Source: Symbiodinium natans
Taxonomy: Eukaryota; Sar; Dinophyceae; Suessiales; Symbiodiniaceae
Direction: 5' to 3'
Assembly (NCBI GenBank): GCA_905221605.1
Contig: CAJNDS010000304.1
Location: 106,235-170,234, forward strand
DNA: 64,000 bases
The translations under genes and the position numbers were made by a program. Positions 1 through 10,547 of the stretch are shown piece after piece; within the stretch, counting starts at the first letter, position 1; every line of letters begins with the position of its first letter. The notes beneath the pieces are model-generated. The model was not told the origin of the DNA, ran no database searches, and worked only from the letters and a program-made list of their open reading frames with translations.

Positions 1-196
1 GGCTCAGGTTCTAATGCCTCAACCTGAAGCCCTAAACCCTCAAACCTTAGCCCTGCGGGGTTCCGTGAGTTTTGAACTTCAATCTACAGTTTTGAGCTTC
101 AAAACTCCGGGGTCCAAGATTCAAGATTCAAGTTTGCAGGAAAAGTTTCCACGGGATCTTGAATCCTGGAACCCGGAGTTTTGAAGTTCAACAATT

Positions 197-561
197 GAAA
201 CGCTTCCGAATCAATTGAAACGGCCGGGATCCAAGATCCAAGATCTAAGATTTCCCAGAACTCTCGCTGAGGCATCTTGGAATCCTAGATCTCGAAAACC
301 GGGCGTTTCAATTGAAACGTTTCCGTTTCAATTGAAACTGCCGGGCTTCAAGATCCAAGATCCAAGATTTCCCAGGATCTTGCCAGGACATCTTGCAATC
401 CTAAATCCAAAACCGGCCGTTTCGATTGAAACGGAAACATGTCAATTGAAACGGGCAGAATCCAAGATATGGGATTCCAAGATGCCTCGGCAAGAGTCCT
501 GGGAAATCTTGGATCTTGGATCTTGGATCCCGGCCGTTTCAATTGAAACGGAAACGTTTCA
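197..561. repeat. Nested inverted repeat with 16-bp palindromes
   Basis: The segment at 197-285 recurs inverted at 472-561 with few mismatches, so the region can fold into a hairpin with about 90-bp arms. Inside and in the arms are copies of the perfect palindrome CGTTTCAATTGAAACG (304-319, 535-550, 555-570) and repeated 'atccaag' units. A long open frame crosses it (215-1036), but its protein only mirrors the repeat, so I do not call a gene. Confidence 0.75.
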
Positions 562-733
562 ATTGAAACGGCCGGCTTTCGAAATCTTTGAAGAGAGTTC
601 TGAATGGCGTCGTGGGCATTATCATTGTGAGGCAGACGGATTTTATTGCATTGCGAAAATTCACTATGAAGCAGACGGATTTTGTTTCATTGTTGAAAAA
701 AGGTGGGAAACGGTAGATCTTTGGGGGGGTACT

Positions 734-736
734 ATG

Positions 737-771
<35 letters not shown>

Positions 772-812
772 TTATTTTTTATTTATATTTATATTTATAT
801 ATTTATATATTT
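734..812. repeat. TA/TTTA low-complexity tract
   Basis: Alternating TA steps followed by degenerate TTTATA units. Simple sequence with no other signal. Confidence 0.85.
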
Positions 813-1102
813 ATTGTCCAACTTGGTTGCATCTGACACGCAAGTGTGCTTGCGCTAGTATACAGCGTCTGCGATTTGAAGGCGCCGGCCGTGCCTGCCG
901 ACTCACGCCTGCTTCGTGGGAATGGAAAACGGAAGGGTCCGCCTGCTTCTCGCAGACGCCTACAATAGCTTGTGTAGTCTGCTATCGCTTGCGATGTTTG
1001 CAGCTGCCATCTCTTCAGGCTGCCGCTGCTTGTTAGGATTCGCGTCTGTGCTAGATGAACTGCAGCAGACATTTTGGCCCAGACCCGAGCAGGCTTCCGT
1101 GA

Positions 1103-1555
1103 TTGACTTCGCCACGCCGCGCGGACGCCGCAGTCATCGCTGTCGAAGCCGCTCGCCCGCAGCCACCTTGCAAGCGCCAGCGGCGCTTCCTCGCGCTTGC
1201 GGTGGCCACGCCACCGGTCGCAGCAGCGCCGCCGGCTGCAGCTGCTGCTGAAACAGGCCGTGCCTGTGTGAAGAAAATTGTCAGGTCCATGCCTGCTCGC
1301 CCCAGCATTGCCCAGCAGCTGGCGACGAGGTGGGGATGGCGAATGGCACGCATGGCACTCCTACGAGGGGGCACTGAGTCTGCTGCGACCAGCGCGTGCG
1401 TGTCCACCGCCGATTCCCCGAAGGAGACTTTGCGAGCGCACGTCTTACCATTTGACCGCTCCAGCCTGGACGCATGTCCTCTGGGCGCCGTTCTCTGCTG
1501 TCAGGCGAGGAGTGGAGTACCTGGCATGACTCGAGGAGCAGGGAGCTCGGTGTAA
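1103..1555 (+). CDS. GC-rich open frame, hypothetical
   Basis: About 150 codons stay open in a GC-rich stretch. The predicted protein has an Ala/Pro-rich first half and a basic second half (near residues 60-80). There is no ATG at the start of the frame and no recognised domain. The opposite strand is also partly open here, as often happens in GC-rich DNA, so coding status is doubtful. Confidence 0.22.
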   Translation: MTSPRRADAAVIAVEAARPQPPCKRQRRFLALAVATPPVAAAPPAAAAAETGRACVKKIVRSMPARPSIAQQLATRWGWRMARMALLRGGTESAATSACVSTADSPKETLRAHVLPFDRSSLDACPLGAVLCCQARSGVPGMTRGAGSSV

Positions 1556-1559
1556 GCTT

Positions 1560-2040
1560 GAGCCGCCACGAGTCTCAAGAAATCGACGTCAACATTTGCG
1601 GCAGGTGAGTGGCAGTCCCATGGGCAGTCTTGGCATGCCTCTCCCGGCGACAACGGACGCCGTTGCAAATGCTGCTGCCGCTCGTCAGCGCACTGCGTTC
1701 GGTCTGCTCCCCTCTGCTCTCGGTGTTCCACCCCTTCCTGTCCCCTCTGATTGGCCAGGACCTGCAGGCCCTGCTGCAGACCTCGCGAGGCCTTCTGGAG
1801 GCCGTCAAGGGTTGTGGAGCTCGTTTCTTCCAAAAGCCGAAAGTACTTCTCGGCCCCTGGCTTGTGCAAAGCGGCCCCATTGTGGGAAGCCGGTGCGATG
1901 CGCAATTTGCCAAGAGGCCGATCTGCATTTGTTTTGGCGCAGGGGCGTCGGCTACCTGCAGTCTCATGTCATTGTGGAGTAGTTGCACGGTGGGTGGAGG
2001 TTTGAGGTTGGGGGCCGAGGGCTGAGGGTCTCGGGTAAAG
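1560..2040. other. Possible coding stretch, strand unresolved
   Basis: Overlapping frames on both strands are open for 100-140 codons. One + frame gives an amphipathic Leu-rich helix ('LQALLQTSRGLLEAVKG'). The minus frame gives a Gln/Arg-rich helix. Without homology I cannot say which strand, if either, is translated. Confidence 0.2.
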
Positions 2041-2103
2041 TGTGTATAGGGTCGGAAATCGAGAATTTCCGGTTGTACACGATCTGTGTCGGACAGTGCT
2101 CGC

Positions 2104-2197
<94 letters not shown>

Positions 2198-2198
2198 A

Positions 2199-2237
<39 letters not shown>

Positions 2238-2251
2238 CAGTAGCAGCAGCC
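2104..2251. repeat. (TAG)n microsatellite
   Basis: About 45 near-perfect AGT/TAG trinucleotides with one AAT interruption. This tract produces the poly-Leu, poly-Tyr, poly-Thr, poly-Val and poly-Ser frames seen on both strands, none of which I accept as genes. Confidence 0.95.
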
Positions 2252-3904
2252 TCGGAATAGGCTGCAAGAAGAAGGCCAAAAGTTTGAAGAGCCACAGCCA
2301 CACCCCCCCCCCCCTAGCCTCCCCCCCCCAAAATCCAGATACACCCCCCCCCCCCCCCTAATTCCAGAGACACGCCCTTCCATTCAGAGAAAGGGTGTTC
2401 ACCCTCAGGGAGGGGTTGTCGGGGCCACAGAAACCGGCGCTGCCTTGTTGATTTTTTTCTCTTCCGTGGCCTTTTGTGACATGGTTATGAGGGCTATTAC
2501 CCAAATCTCGGTTGCTTAATTCCGTGCACACCCTTCACGCTCGCGCGCAAGAGATCGCAAGAGCGAATGCAAGCTTGCGCAAGTCAGAGCTTGTTGTTAG
2601 GGATGCTCTCTCGCGCGCGCGCGCGTGCACGCGCAAGAACTCGCAAGGGTCGCGCAAAGGATTGTGCAACAGGTCCTGATTGGCACGCAACGCATCTACA
2701 GTAGATGATCTCAAGTGCCAGGTTCTTCCTCCACTCCATGACGCTGGCGCTGCCGGAGCAGGCCCATCCAGATTAGGGGTCTTTTTCTCGAAAACCCGAA
2801 AACCCTGAAGTCCTAAAAGCCCTAAACGCCCCAAAGCTATGGAGCCTTAAGACCAAAGTGCTGCGCGTCAGGTCCCACCTGAGCAGCAGGCACAAGTGAA
2901 GAGCCTTGTTCTGTCACTCCGTGAGGCGCCAACTTGCATTTCGGGGGCTTTTCTAAAGTTTTTTGGGGACTTGTTTGGGGGGTTTGAGGGCTTTTCGAAA
3001 GTTTTTGTGGGGCTTGTTGGGGGCCCGGGGGCAAATGAGGGGTTTCCAGGGATTGGGGTTCAGTCACAGGGTCCTGAAGAGTTGGGCAAACTTGACTTCT
3101 TCGGACCCACGCTCAAGCGCGTCCAGCGTTAGGGTTGAGGGTTGAGGGTTTAGGTTTTTTTGGCTTAGGGTTTTGGGTTTGTCCCTGCTTTTTTCTCTTT
3201 GGGAAGGAGACCCCACTTGTCACAGACTTACCACGTGCCCAGCAACCACGTTCCCGCGCATGCAGCGTCTTTACCTGGATGCACCTCAAACCCTAAACCC
3301 TAAACCCTCAACCCCATGAAACCCTAAACCCTAAACCCTAAACCCTAAACCCGATGTCCCATCGAACTTTTCAAACTTGACTTCAGGCTGCAACCCCGAA
3401 CCCAGAGCCCCGAACCATGAACCCCAGACCTCTTTCCCTCAAAGCCCTAAGCCATTCCCTTGTTTTAGGGTTTTTTTTGGGTTTAGTTTGTCTTATACGC
3501 CCTTGAAAACCAAAAATGGGCGCCCCCTATTTTCGTGGGTTGCTCCTGGGTCTCTAGTTTGTTCTTGCTTGCTTCACCCGATAGTCGGCCTTGCATGCAT
3601 GACAAAAACTCCCATTGGAAGATAGAAGGGCTTAACTAGTGAAAGAAGACCTCTGAAAGCCCTGCCTCTGACATTTTCCACAACTTAAAACCCCAAAACC
3701 CAAACGGCTATTACTTTCCAGGCTTATACCCCGTACTTACTGGGGTTGAAGCAGACTAGTGGCAGTTTGCCCCAAGCTTCATGATTTCATGATAGCCACT
3801 TATATACTTACAACTGTTTGTACAGCTAAACCCAAGCTGAACCTTTAGGCGAACAACTTGTAGTGTTGAGAGTTGCTGCTCGATCCTCGAATTTTCGAGA
3901 GCAG
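2252..3904. other. Gene-poor stretch with C-tracts and telomere-like motifs
   Basis: Holds C homopolymers (2301-2360), an alternating CG/GC run near 2610-2630 and the first CCCTAAA tract (3287-3350). A possible exon end after an AG at 3261 could read VFTWMHL, which resembles the W..xH helix expected upstream of the CxxC exon of the Erv1-like gene that follows. It lacks a clear donor. No other gene is supported. Confidence 0.45.
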
Positions 3905-4661
3905 GCTGCAACCCGAGATGCTGGTTCGAAGCTCAAAGCATTCATGGCTTTTAGGCTTTTTAAGGGGCTTGAACCCACGAGAGCCCTGCAGGTTCTGCCG
4001 TGTCAGACGTGCGCTAACCACTGGCGCCAGCAGCTTGAGGAGGACTGGACCAAGAGTCTTCAGGGCTCTTTGTAGGTGTTAGGGTTCAGGGTTTAGGGTT
4101 TAGGGTTTAGGGTTTAGGGTTTAGGGTTTAGGGTTTAGGGTTTAGGGTTTAGGGCTCTTTGTAGGTGTTAGGCCCTCCAGTGACTCCCTGGCGTGGTGCG
4201 CATCATCCGCATGAGCTGCCTCAAGAGGCGATGGCCTTCTTAGCATAGTACTCATGGTGCCATAGTTAGGGGTACTCCTTCATCCTACTTGAGCCAAACC
4301 CTCCTAGGCTGCAACCCCTGTAAACCCACAGCAAAGCTCCCTGAATCCAGGGTTTTTTTTTTGCTATCCTAAGCCTTGAAGACTGACCCCGATAGGTGTC
4401 CTCCCTACATGGAAGCTCCGTTGACTTAGTAGTCTTCTTGGCCTTTAAAAAACCCTATATCACTTCACAGAGCCCTACTTTCTAAGTCAAAAGGGTTTCC
4501 AAGTAAAGAAGACAGGGTCTCAAGCCACAAAGCCCAGAAGCATGACAGGACCCAATAGAGCCGCACCTGTCGAACCGGACCGCGCTGGTGGACTGGATGA
4601 TCGGCATGCACAACAAGGCTCGTCAGAAAGCTTCTGGCTCTGATCCGACCCTCTCACTCAG
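3905..4661 (+). CDS. Erv1/ALR-like FAD-linked sulfhydryl oxidase (partial, two exons)
   Basis: Exon 3905-4036 follows an AG and reads up to 'LQVLPCQTCANHW', a CxxC redox site followed by a basic residue-rich helix. Exon 4549-4661 follows 'catgacag' and reads 'HLSNRTALVDWMIGMHNKA'. CxxC..H(F/W), then L-S-x-R-x-A-L-x-x-W, then H-N, is the order and approximate spacing of the Erv1/ALR FAD-binding four-helix domain, which oxidises thiols to disulfides (established knowledge). Spacing is right if exon 1 ends at a GA donor after CTT at 4036; the second exon would end at a GC donor. These non-GT donors are inference. Upstream and downstream exons are missing or unplaced. Quiescin-type oxidases share the motif, so the exact family is open. 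Confidence 0.65.
4062..4172. repeat. TTTAGGG array flanked by 22-bp direct repeats
   Basis: About nine TTTAGGG units lie between two exact copies of a 22-bp sequence beginning agggctctttgtagg (4062-4083 and 4151-4172). The array lies just after the CxxC exon, inside the inferred intron. Duplicated flanks suggest insertion with target duplication, or unequal exchange. Confidence 0.85.
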
Positions 4662-5261
4662 GCTCTCGGCCCGGGATTGTCGATCTCACCCAAGATAGCC
4701 AAGTTTTGGACGTTGGTTGGGGGTCTTGTTGCGACCTGTACAGTTCCCGCAGTTTCAAGCACCATAAATGAGACCACCATTAGATACCCACCCAAATATC
4801 CCCAAGACAATCCCCCCCAACATGCCTCAAAATACCCGAATTCCGACAGCAGCACAGTCCCCATAGTGCAGGTTACAAAAAATGAGGATTTTCAAATTGG
4901 TAGCCCTACTTCCGAAACTCACATGGCCCAGCTGGGCTGGGGCGATAGGACTTCACGGCTTCAGGGTTCCGAAGTAGGTTTGTAGGGTTCGCTTGAAGGC
5001 GACCATGTGGCCTTAGTTGGAAAGGGGGGATGCAGGGCAGGGGGGAGGGGTGTATCTTCTCTGGGGTTCCTCTTGGGGTCAGGCTTGGAGGATAAGGTCG
5101 GCTTAGGAGCTCGGACCCCCCGCCCCCCCAAAACAAAAAAAAATATATCAACTGACAATTCTTGGGGTGTTAACTAGATGATGGCTAAACCCTAAACCCT
5201 AAGCCCTAAACCCTAAACCCTAGACCCTTCTTCACGTGACTTCACGAGCCTCGTCATGCAG

Positions 5262-5328
5262 GTGAACAAGAGAAACGGGCATCGTGTCCTGAGCCGCGGG
5301 GAGGCCTTCCTGGAAGAAGGGAACTGGG
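5262..5328 (+). CDS. Exon of unidentified gene
   Basis: Follows the acceptor 'cgtcatgcag' and stays open to GTTTGGGG at 5329, reading 'NGHRVLSRGEAFLEEGNW'. It lies between CCCTAAA and TTTAGGG tracts and may belong to the Erv1-like gene upstream. No family recognised. Confidence 0.45.
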
Positions 5329-5329
5329 G

Positions 5330-6470
5330 TTTGGGGTTTAGGATTTAGGGTTTGGGGTTTAGGGTTCAGGGTTTGGGGTTTAGGATTTGGGGTTTAGGGA
5401 TTCGGGTTGGGGGTTTGGGGACGCTCCAGCAAGACAGGAGGAAGGACAGTCATGTGGTAGGATGGACAAATCCTGCATGACCCCCCCCCCCTACATGGCA
5501 AGTATGTTAGCTATCGTCAGTCATCGAGCTTGCACACCTCTTTCAACGTTGCCTGCGAGCGTCGGTGTGCAGGATTCCGGTCATTCGTACACATGCCCCA
5601 AGCGTTGCAAGGAGGTCAAGATGATACAGGGACTGGAAGAGATGACTGTCATGAGAAAAGTGATGCAGCATTCCGCTCATTCAACGGTAGTAGTGGTAGG
5701 AACTCATAGTAATCACAATTGGAATAGTGGCCACGGCAGTAACAGTAATAGTTGGGCTACAAAGGATTCAGGGCTCTGTTTGGTGGTTGCTGCCTCGCCT
5801 CGAAGAACAACACGGGGGGGGGGGAGCCCGTGGTTATTCAAGAGCCGATATGTTGGGTAGCTCATACTAGAGCTACGTAGGGTGTGGTAGAAGGGGATGA
5901 TGGTGTTCGATGTTAAAGTCTCCTGCTTTGCATGAACCCACTTCCTGATTGTTCGTACGAGAATCGCTAAACCCTAAACCCGGAACCCGAAACCCTAAAC
6001 CCCAATAAACCCTAAAACCCTGGTGGGGCATTCCAAGCATTTCCAAGCAACAGAACCCACATTCCCTGGACAACTCACCCGAAACACTATTGGGGCTTCG
6101 GGTTGAGGGTTCCTTACTACTGTTTGATTAAGAACCCCCCCCCCCCCACAAAAAAAAACAAAACTAGAAACATAATGATCTCTATGCTACCCTTAATGTA
6201 TTTATTTTATTTCTTTGGGGGGGGTTCTTAAGCAAGTACTAGGTTGCTTCAGAACCTTTAAGCGGGGGTCGAGTTGAACATAAGTTTTGTTACCCTTAAC
6301 CCCGAAATAATCCTCATAAAGCCACATTTCTATTCTTTATCGGGCCCCCAAACCCACCAAACCCTAAGCCCTAAACCCGAAACCCTAAACCCCAAACCCC
6401 AAACCCCAAACCCCAAACCCCAAACCCCAAACCCAAACCCCAAACCCCAAACCCTAAACCCTAAACCCTA
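5330..6470. other. Spacer or intron with telomere-like motifs
   Basis: Contains GTTTAGG variants (5330-5420), an open but low-complexity segment with an Asn/Ser-rich frame (5640-5800), CCCTAAA tracts at 5967-6015 and 6358-6471, and one foldback element. No exon I can support. Confidence 0.5.
6124..6245. mobile_element. Foldback/MITE-like element, family D
   Basis: Starts near gattaagaacccccc and ends ggggggttcttaagcaagta, so the ends are inverted copies of each other. Related copies occur at 12169-12290, 13098-13190, 33214-33335 and 45162-45322. Non-coding, AT-rich interior. Confidence 0.7.
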
Positions 6471-6472
6471 AG

Positions 6473-6547
6473 AAGAACCCGGTCCAAGAGGCGCTGGTCG
6501 AGTTTCAGCTTGCCTACGACAAGTTCGGGCGCTGGGGCGGGCCATAG
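6473..6547 (+). CDS. Terminal exon, unidentified protein C-terminus
   Basis: Begins directly after a CCCTAAACCCTAAG tract whose AG serves as acceptor, and reads 24 codons to TAG: 'KNPVQEALVEFQLAYDKFGR' then WGGP. Clean, protein-like and in phase 0. It may end the Erv1-like gene or a separate one. Confidence 0.6.
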   Translation, partial: KNPVQEALVEFQLAYDKFGRWGGP

Positions 6548-6954
6548 CCTTAGCGGCGAGAGGGGACTAGGGTTTAGGTTTAGGGTTTAGGGCTTAGGGT
6601 TTAGGGCTTAGGGTTTAGGGTTTAGGGTTTGGGGTTTAGGGTTGATTCTCTGCTCTCGGCCTAGCAAGTTCAAACCTTGCAGGCTCAAAGCGCAGGATTC
6701 GCAGCCTACTAGAGGGGGATCAAATCCCCTCAACCCCTAAACTTCCTGGCACTGTTTCATTCCGTGGAGTCGGTGTCATAAACCAAGGGGTATTGGGATG
6801 CTCAGATTCGTGGTTTTCGGGGCATAAGGGTAAACCGCTACTATGACTCCGCCACCAAGCAAAGTGGGGGTGGGGGGCCTGATAGCTTCAGGGCCCCTCA
6901 GCCGGCAGAACCCGAAACCTTAAACCCCAAACCCTAAACCCTAAACCCTAACAG

Positions 6955-7036
6955 CCAGGTACCAGAGCGTCATCGGGGAGGAGTCTACAAAGCGAGGGTC
7001 TGAGAAGGGCCTCCGATCTCCGGGTTGGTCCTGTGC
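6955..7036 (+). CDS. Exon, unidentified
   Basis: Acceptor is CCCTAACAG and donor is GTTTAGGG, so both splice sites are inside telomere-like sequence. One open frame reads 'RYQSVIGEESTKRGSEKGLR'; a second frame is also open. Probably part of the gene ending at 11486. Confidence 0.4.
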
Positions 7037-7460
7037 GTTTAGGGTTTAGGGTTTGGGGTTTAGGGTTTGGGGTTTAGGGTTGAGGGTTTAGGGTTTAGGG
7101 TTTAGGGTTTAGGGATTAGGGTCTCTGTGTGTGTTTTCTTGCTGAAGTCGCGCAACCCGAACGCGAAATTTCTCCCCCAAAACGCCAACTCTATACAAGC
7201 ACTCCATATCCCTGAACCCTGAACCCTAAACCCTAAGCCCTAGCTAAACGCTAGACCCTAAATCCCTTCTAGCGTATTCCTCCCACGCCAACTCAGGGGG
7301 ATGCTCGGACCAGAAGAGCCCTATAAGCTATAAAGCGCCCATTACGTAAACCGCAAACCCTAAACCCTAAACCCTAAAAACCCTAAAAACCCTAAAAACC
7401 CTAAAAACCCTAAACCCTAAGCTAACCCTAAACCCTAAACCCTAAACCCTAAACCCTAAG

Positions 7461-7545
7461 CAAACCACCCTTAAAGGTCGTCGGCCTCCTTCATCTGGCT
7501 CGGCCAAGCCTGGATCGCCAGAGCCCTACCAGGGCCTAAGAAAAG
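7461..7545 (+). CDS. Exon, unidentified
   Basis: Begins after CCCTAAACCCTAAG and ends at GGTGTTTAAC. Open in one frame with a Pro/Ser-rich sequence; another frame would stop inside. Frame uncertain. Confidence 0.35.
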
Positions 7546-7774
7546 GTGTTTAACTAGGGATGTTTAGGGTTTAGGGTTTAGGGTTTAGGGTTTAGGGTTT
7601 AGGGTTTAGGGTGCGATGTCAAGGGTGTAGGGAGGATTACGATCCTGTGTTGGATCTTGTTCACGGCGTAGGAGAATTGCAGCCCTAAACCCTAAACCCT
7701 AAATTCCTAAACCCTGAACCTTAAACCCTAAACCCTGAACCTATATAACCCCTAAACCCCCTGTTTTTGCGCAG

Positions 7775-7850
7775 GGCTTCGTCGGCCCCGGCAGTATTTG
7801 CGAAATCACTGGACGGAGAACTACGGAGCCCTCCTAAGCAGATTTCGAGG
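7775..7850 (+). CDS. Exon, unidentified
   Basis: Good acceptor with a pyrimidine run ('ctgtttttgcgcag'). Two frames are open; one reads 'QYLRNHWTENYGALLSRF'. The donor may be GTTTGCGG at 7851, a form also seen near 34514. Confidence 0.4.
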
Positions 7851-7995
7851 GTTTGCGGCCTTCTCGGCAAGCGGATGTGGAGCGGGTTGGTGTGTAGACA
7901 AAGACAGGGAACCCCCAAACCCCTTGCCCCCTTAAACCCCTGAAGCCTTGAAGCCCTAAATGCACAGCCCTCGCGGCCTAAAACCCTAAACCCGA

Positions 7996-8096
7996 AACCC
8001 TAAACCCTAAACCCTAAACCCTAAACCCTAAACCCTAAACCCTAAACCCTAAACCCTAAACCCTAAACCCTAAACCCTAAACCCTAAACCCTAAAC
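7996..8096. repeat. CCCTAAA telomere-like array
   Basis: About 14 uninterrupted CCCTAAA units, C-rich strand on +. Confidence 0.95.
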
Positions 8097-8635
8097 TTTC
8101 TATTCTTCTATGCATATAGATGTAGAACAGCCCTCAAAGTTGAGACCAAAGTCTTGGACGTTAATCTTCGGGTAGTGACAGGGGCCACTTAGTTGGGGAG
8201 CCTTTATGTACGCCTCAAGCACCATTTACAACCCATACTCCGGAACTAAACCAGAAACCCTAAACCCTAAAACCCCGAACCCTTACTGTCAGGGGCCCTA
8301 TTAAGGGGCCCATGTAGCTACCCTTAGACCTAAACTCCTAAACCCTCAATTAGGGTTTAGGGTTGAGGTTTGAGGGGGGCAGGGTGCTAGGGTCCAGTCG
8401 GATCCTGTTTCGTCGGAGGAATCGTTTTCCGCATGTCCGCCGGCACGCGCTTTGACTCAGGCCGTGCTGCTGGCCGTCATCTGGTGACTGGTTTTCGAAC
8501 TTTCCGGCCGCCCCTAAGCCTCTACGCCCTAAACCCTAAAGCTTAAACTCTACACCCTCTAAAGCCCTGGACCTTCCGGACGCCCCGGCGGCCCGCCACG
8601 AAGGTGACTGAGGGTCCCAACCCTGCACGTTGCAG

Positions 8636-8699
8636 CTCCAAGCGTCCGCTGCGTGCGCGAAAGAGACGCCTTCGCTGTTGGGGCCTACGGGAATTGAGG
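8636..8699 (+). CDS. Exon, unidentified
   Basis: Acceptor 'gcacgttgcag'; reads 'LQASAACAKETPSLLGPTGI' to a GTTTCGGG donor at 8700. The reverse strand is also open. No family recognised. Confidence 0.4.
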
Positions 8700-9109
8700 G
8701 TTTCGGGTTCGTATGAGGGCTTCACTTGCATGTTAAGTAATTATTCAGTACTCACAGGAGAGCTCTGAACAGAAACAACTCCATGCAAATGACGTTGGCA
8801 TGCATGGCTGCGCTTTCAGCAGGCAGCTCTGCTGCCGCGATGTCTTAAACGGGAGGGGGGTTACATTTCTCCGCATTGATGAACAGTGCGACGTCTGCAC
8901 CAAAACGACCCTATAGATTTCTGCGTGCCTGCTCGTTCCCTCTCACGATGCCCCGGCATTTTATACCCAATTGGGCCCGCAAAGGCCAAAAACCCTGTGC
9001 TCGTTCAACGTCTCTTGCCCGGGAAATCCAGGGTGGCCGCGGTTCCTGTGCCCCGAAGGTCTGTAGGTTTTTTAACGCTACTTTAACGCTACGGCCCGGT
9101 TTAGGGCTC

Positions 9110-9236
9110 CTAAACCCTAAACCCTAAACCCTAAACCCTAAACCCTAAACCCTAAACCCTAAACCCTAAACCCTAAACCCTAAACCCTAAACCCTAAACC
9201 CTAAACCCTAAACCCTAAACCCTAAACCCTAAACCC
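9110..9236. repeat. CCCTAAA telomere-like array
   Basis: About 18 perfect CCCTAAA units, ending CCCAAG before a possible exon-like segment (9240-9340). Confidence 0.95.
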
Positions 9237-9868
9237 AAGCATCGTGAGTGTGGACCCCCCACCTACCGGGAAGAGCTCAGGGATGCTTGGAGAATTTGAG
9301 CTCTCAGACCGGTATTTCGGTTGTTCAACTGCCCGACGCACTTGACACCGGATCAAGCTTCCCGCAACCTCTGGGCCCAGAATCTGGGATTAGGGTTTAG
9401 GGTTTAGGGTTTAGGGTTTAGGGTTTAATGTAATATCAAATTCTATGATATATGTTTCCGTTCTATTATATACTATGTTCTATATATATATATATATGCT
9501 GTCGAGGCATACCGTAAAGAGGTATGATAAGTGCACGGCAGCTACTGCACAGAGCATCCCATGGATTGGCCGATGTCGCTGCAGTGCTCTGGAGCTGCGA
9601 GTTTAAGGGTTTAGGGTTTGAGGGTTGAGGGTTTCAAGGTTTTAGGGTTCAGGGTGTCAGGTCTAGGGTTTTAGGGTTTTAGGGTTTTAATTGGGTTATT
9701 AGGGTTTAGGGCTTAGGGGTTTAGGGTTTTAGGGTTTCGGGCTTGGGCTTCAGGGTTGCTGTTCGGAATTGGCTCCATTCGAGTTTGTAGCTCAAAGGGG
9801 CTATTGAGCCAAAAGATTTGCAAGTCCCCGCATGTCAAGTGTAAGGCATGGGGTGAGAAGGTATGTAG

Positions 9869-10099
9869 TTGGTGAAAATCACCCCTCCAAAGTCAGGTTG
9901 CCAAAGTTATCATGAAGCTTCTGCGCATCTGAGAGCGAGTCAAAGAGTCGGGAAAGCAAAGTCTTGCAAGAACTCCGAACTCATTGACGAAACCAGCGCA
10001 GGGCGCCTGCGTGAAGTGTTGGAACAAGTGTCTTGGGATGTTCCTACCAAAGCAAGACCCGGGGTGACTCTTGCGCGACATTTTACCAAAGCCTGTTAA
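9869..10099 (+). CDS. Open frame, hypothetical
   Basis: 76 codons, reading 'ELIDETSAGRLREVLEQVSW' in the middle, in a stretch with no telomere-like unit. No ATG-supported start context and no domain; the opposite strand is also open. Confidence 0.22.
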   Translation: MVKITPPKSGCQSYHEASAHLRASQRVGKAKSCKNSELIDETSAGRLREVLEQVSWDVPTKARPGVTLARHFTKAC

Positions 10100-10262
10100 A
10101 CTCGACCCGAAACCCTAAACCCCGAAGCCCCTAAGCCCAAACCCTAAGCCCTAAACCCCCAAACCCCTAAACCCCCTAAAACCTAAAGCCCTAAACCCGA
10201 AAGCCCTACACCTAGTTTCCTGAGGCTGCCGGGATGGAAGCGCAGCTACCTCGGCTGCCCAG

Positions 10263-10547
10263 GACTGCTTCGACCCCTTCAGCACAGCAGGTGAGTTCCC
10301 TAAGTGTTGTGGCCTTTTTCTGCTGAACTTTAAGGGGGTTTAGGGTTTAGGGTTTAGGGTTGAGGGTTGAGGGCTGAGGGTTGAGGGTTTAGGGTTGAGG
10401 GTTTAGGGTTTAGGGTTGGTCTTGATTGAGCTCTGAGGGCACGGCGGCGAGGGGAAAGGGGTGCAGAGAGCGGCAAACAAGCTCGCCAGGCCTCGTGATG
10501 CTCGGGCATTTTTGCAGCGAAGGGCACCCCAAAAGTGAACTTATGGG
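10263..10547 (+). CDS. Two mini-exons, unidentified gene
   Basis: Exon 10263-10290 (DCFDPFSTA) lies between 'gctgcccag' and the canonical donor GTGAGT. Exon 10518-10547 (EGHPKSELM) lies between 'catttttgcag' and GTTTGGGG. The intron between them contains a TTTAGGG/TTGAGGG tract. Likely part of the gene ending at 11486; phases were not fully joined. Confidence 0.45.

Noticed and set aside
215-1036. 273-codon frame with repeated KIQD/VSIET motifs
   Set aside because: The repeats are those of the nested palindrome and then a TA tract; no normal protein segment, so not called a gene.
1575-2383. Poly-Leu, poly-Tyr, poly-Thr, poly-Val and poly-Ser proteins
   Set aside because: All arise from the TAG trinucleotide repeat read in different frames.
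6664-6715. tRNA or tRNA-derived SINE
   Set aside because: Two hairpins resemble T-arms (stem of 4-5 bp with a 7-nt loop, one TTCAAAC) but no acceptor stem, D-arm or anticodon arm fits around them.
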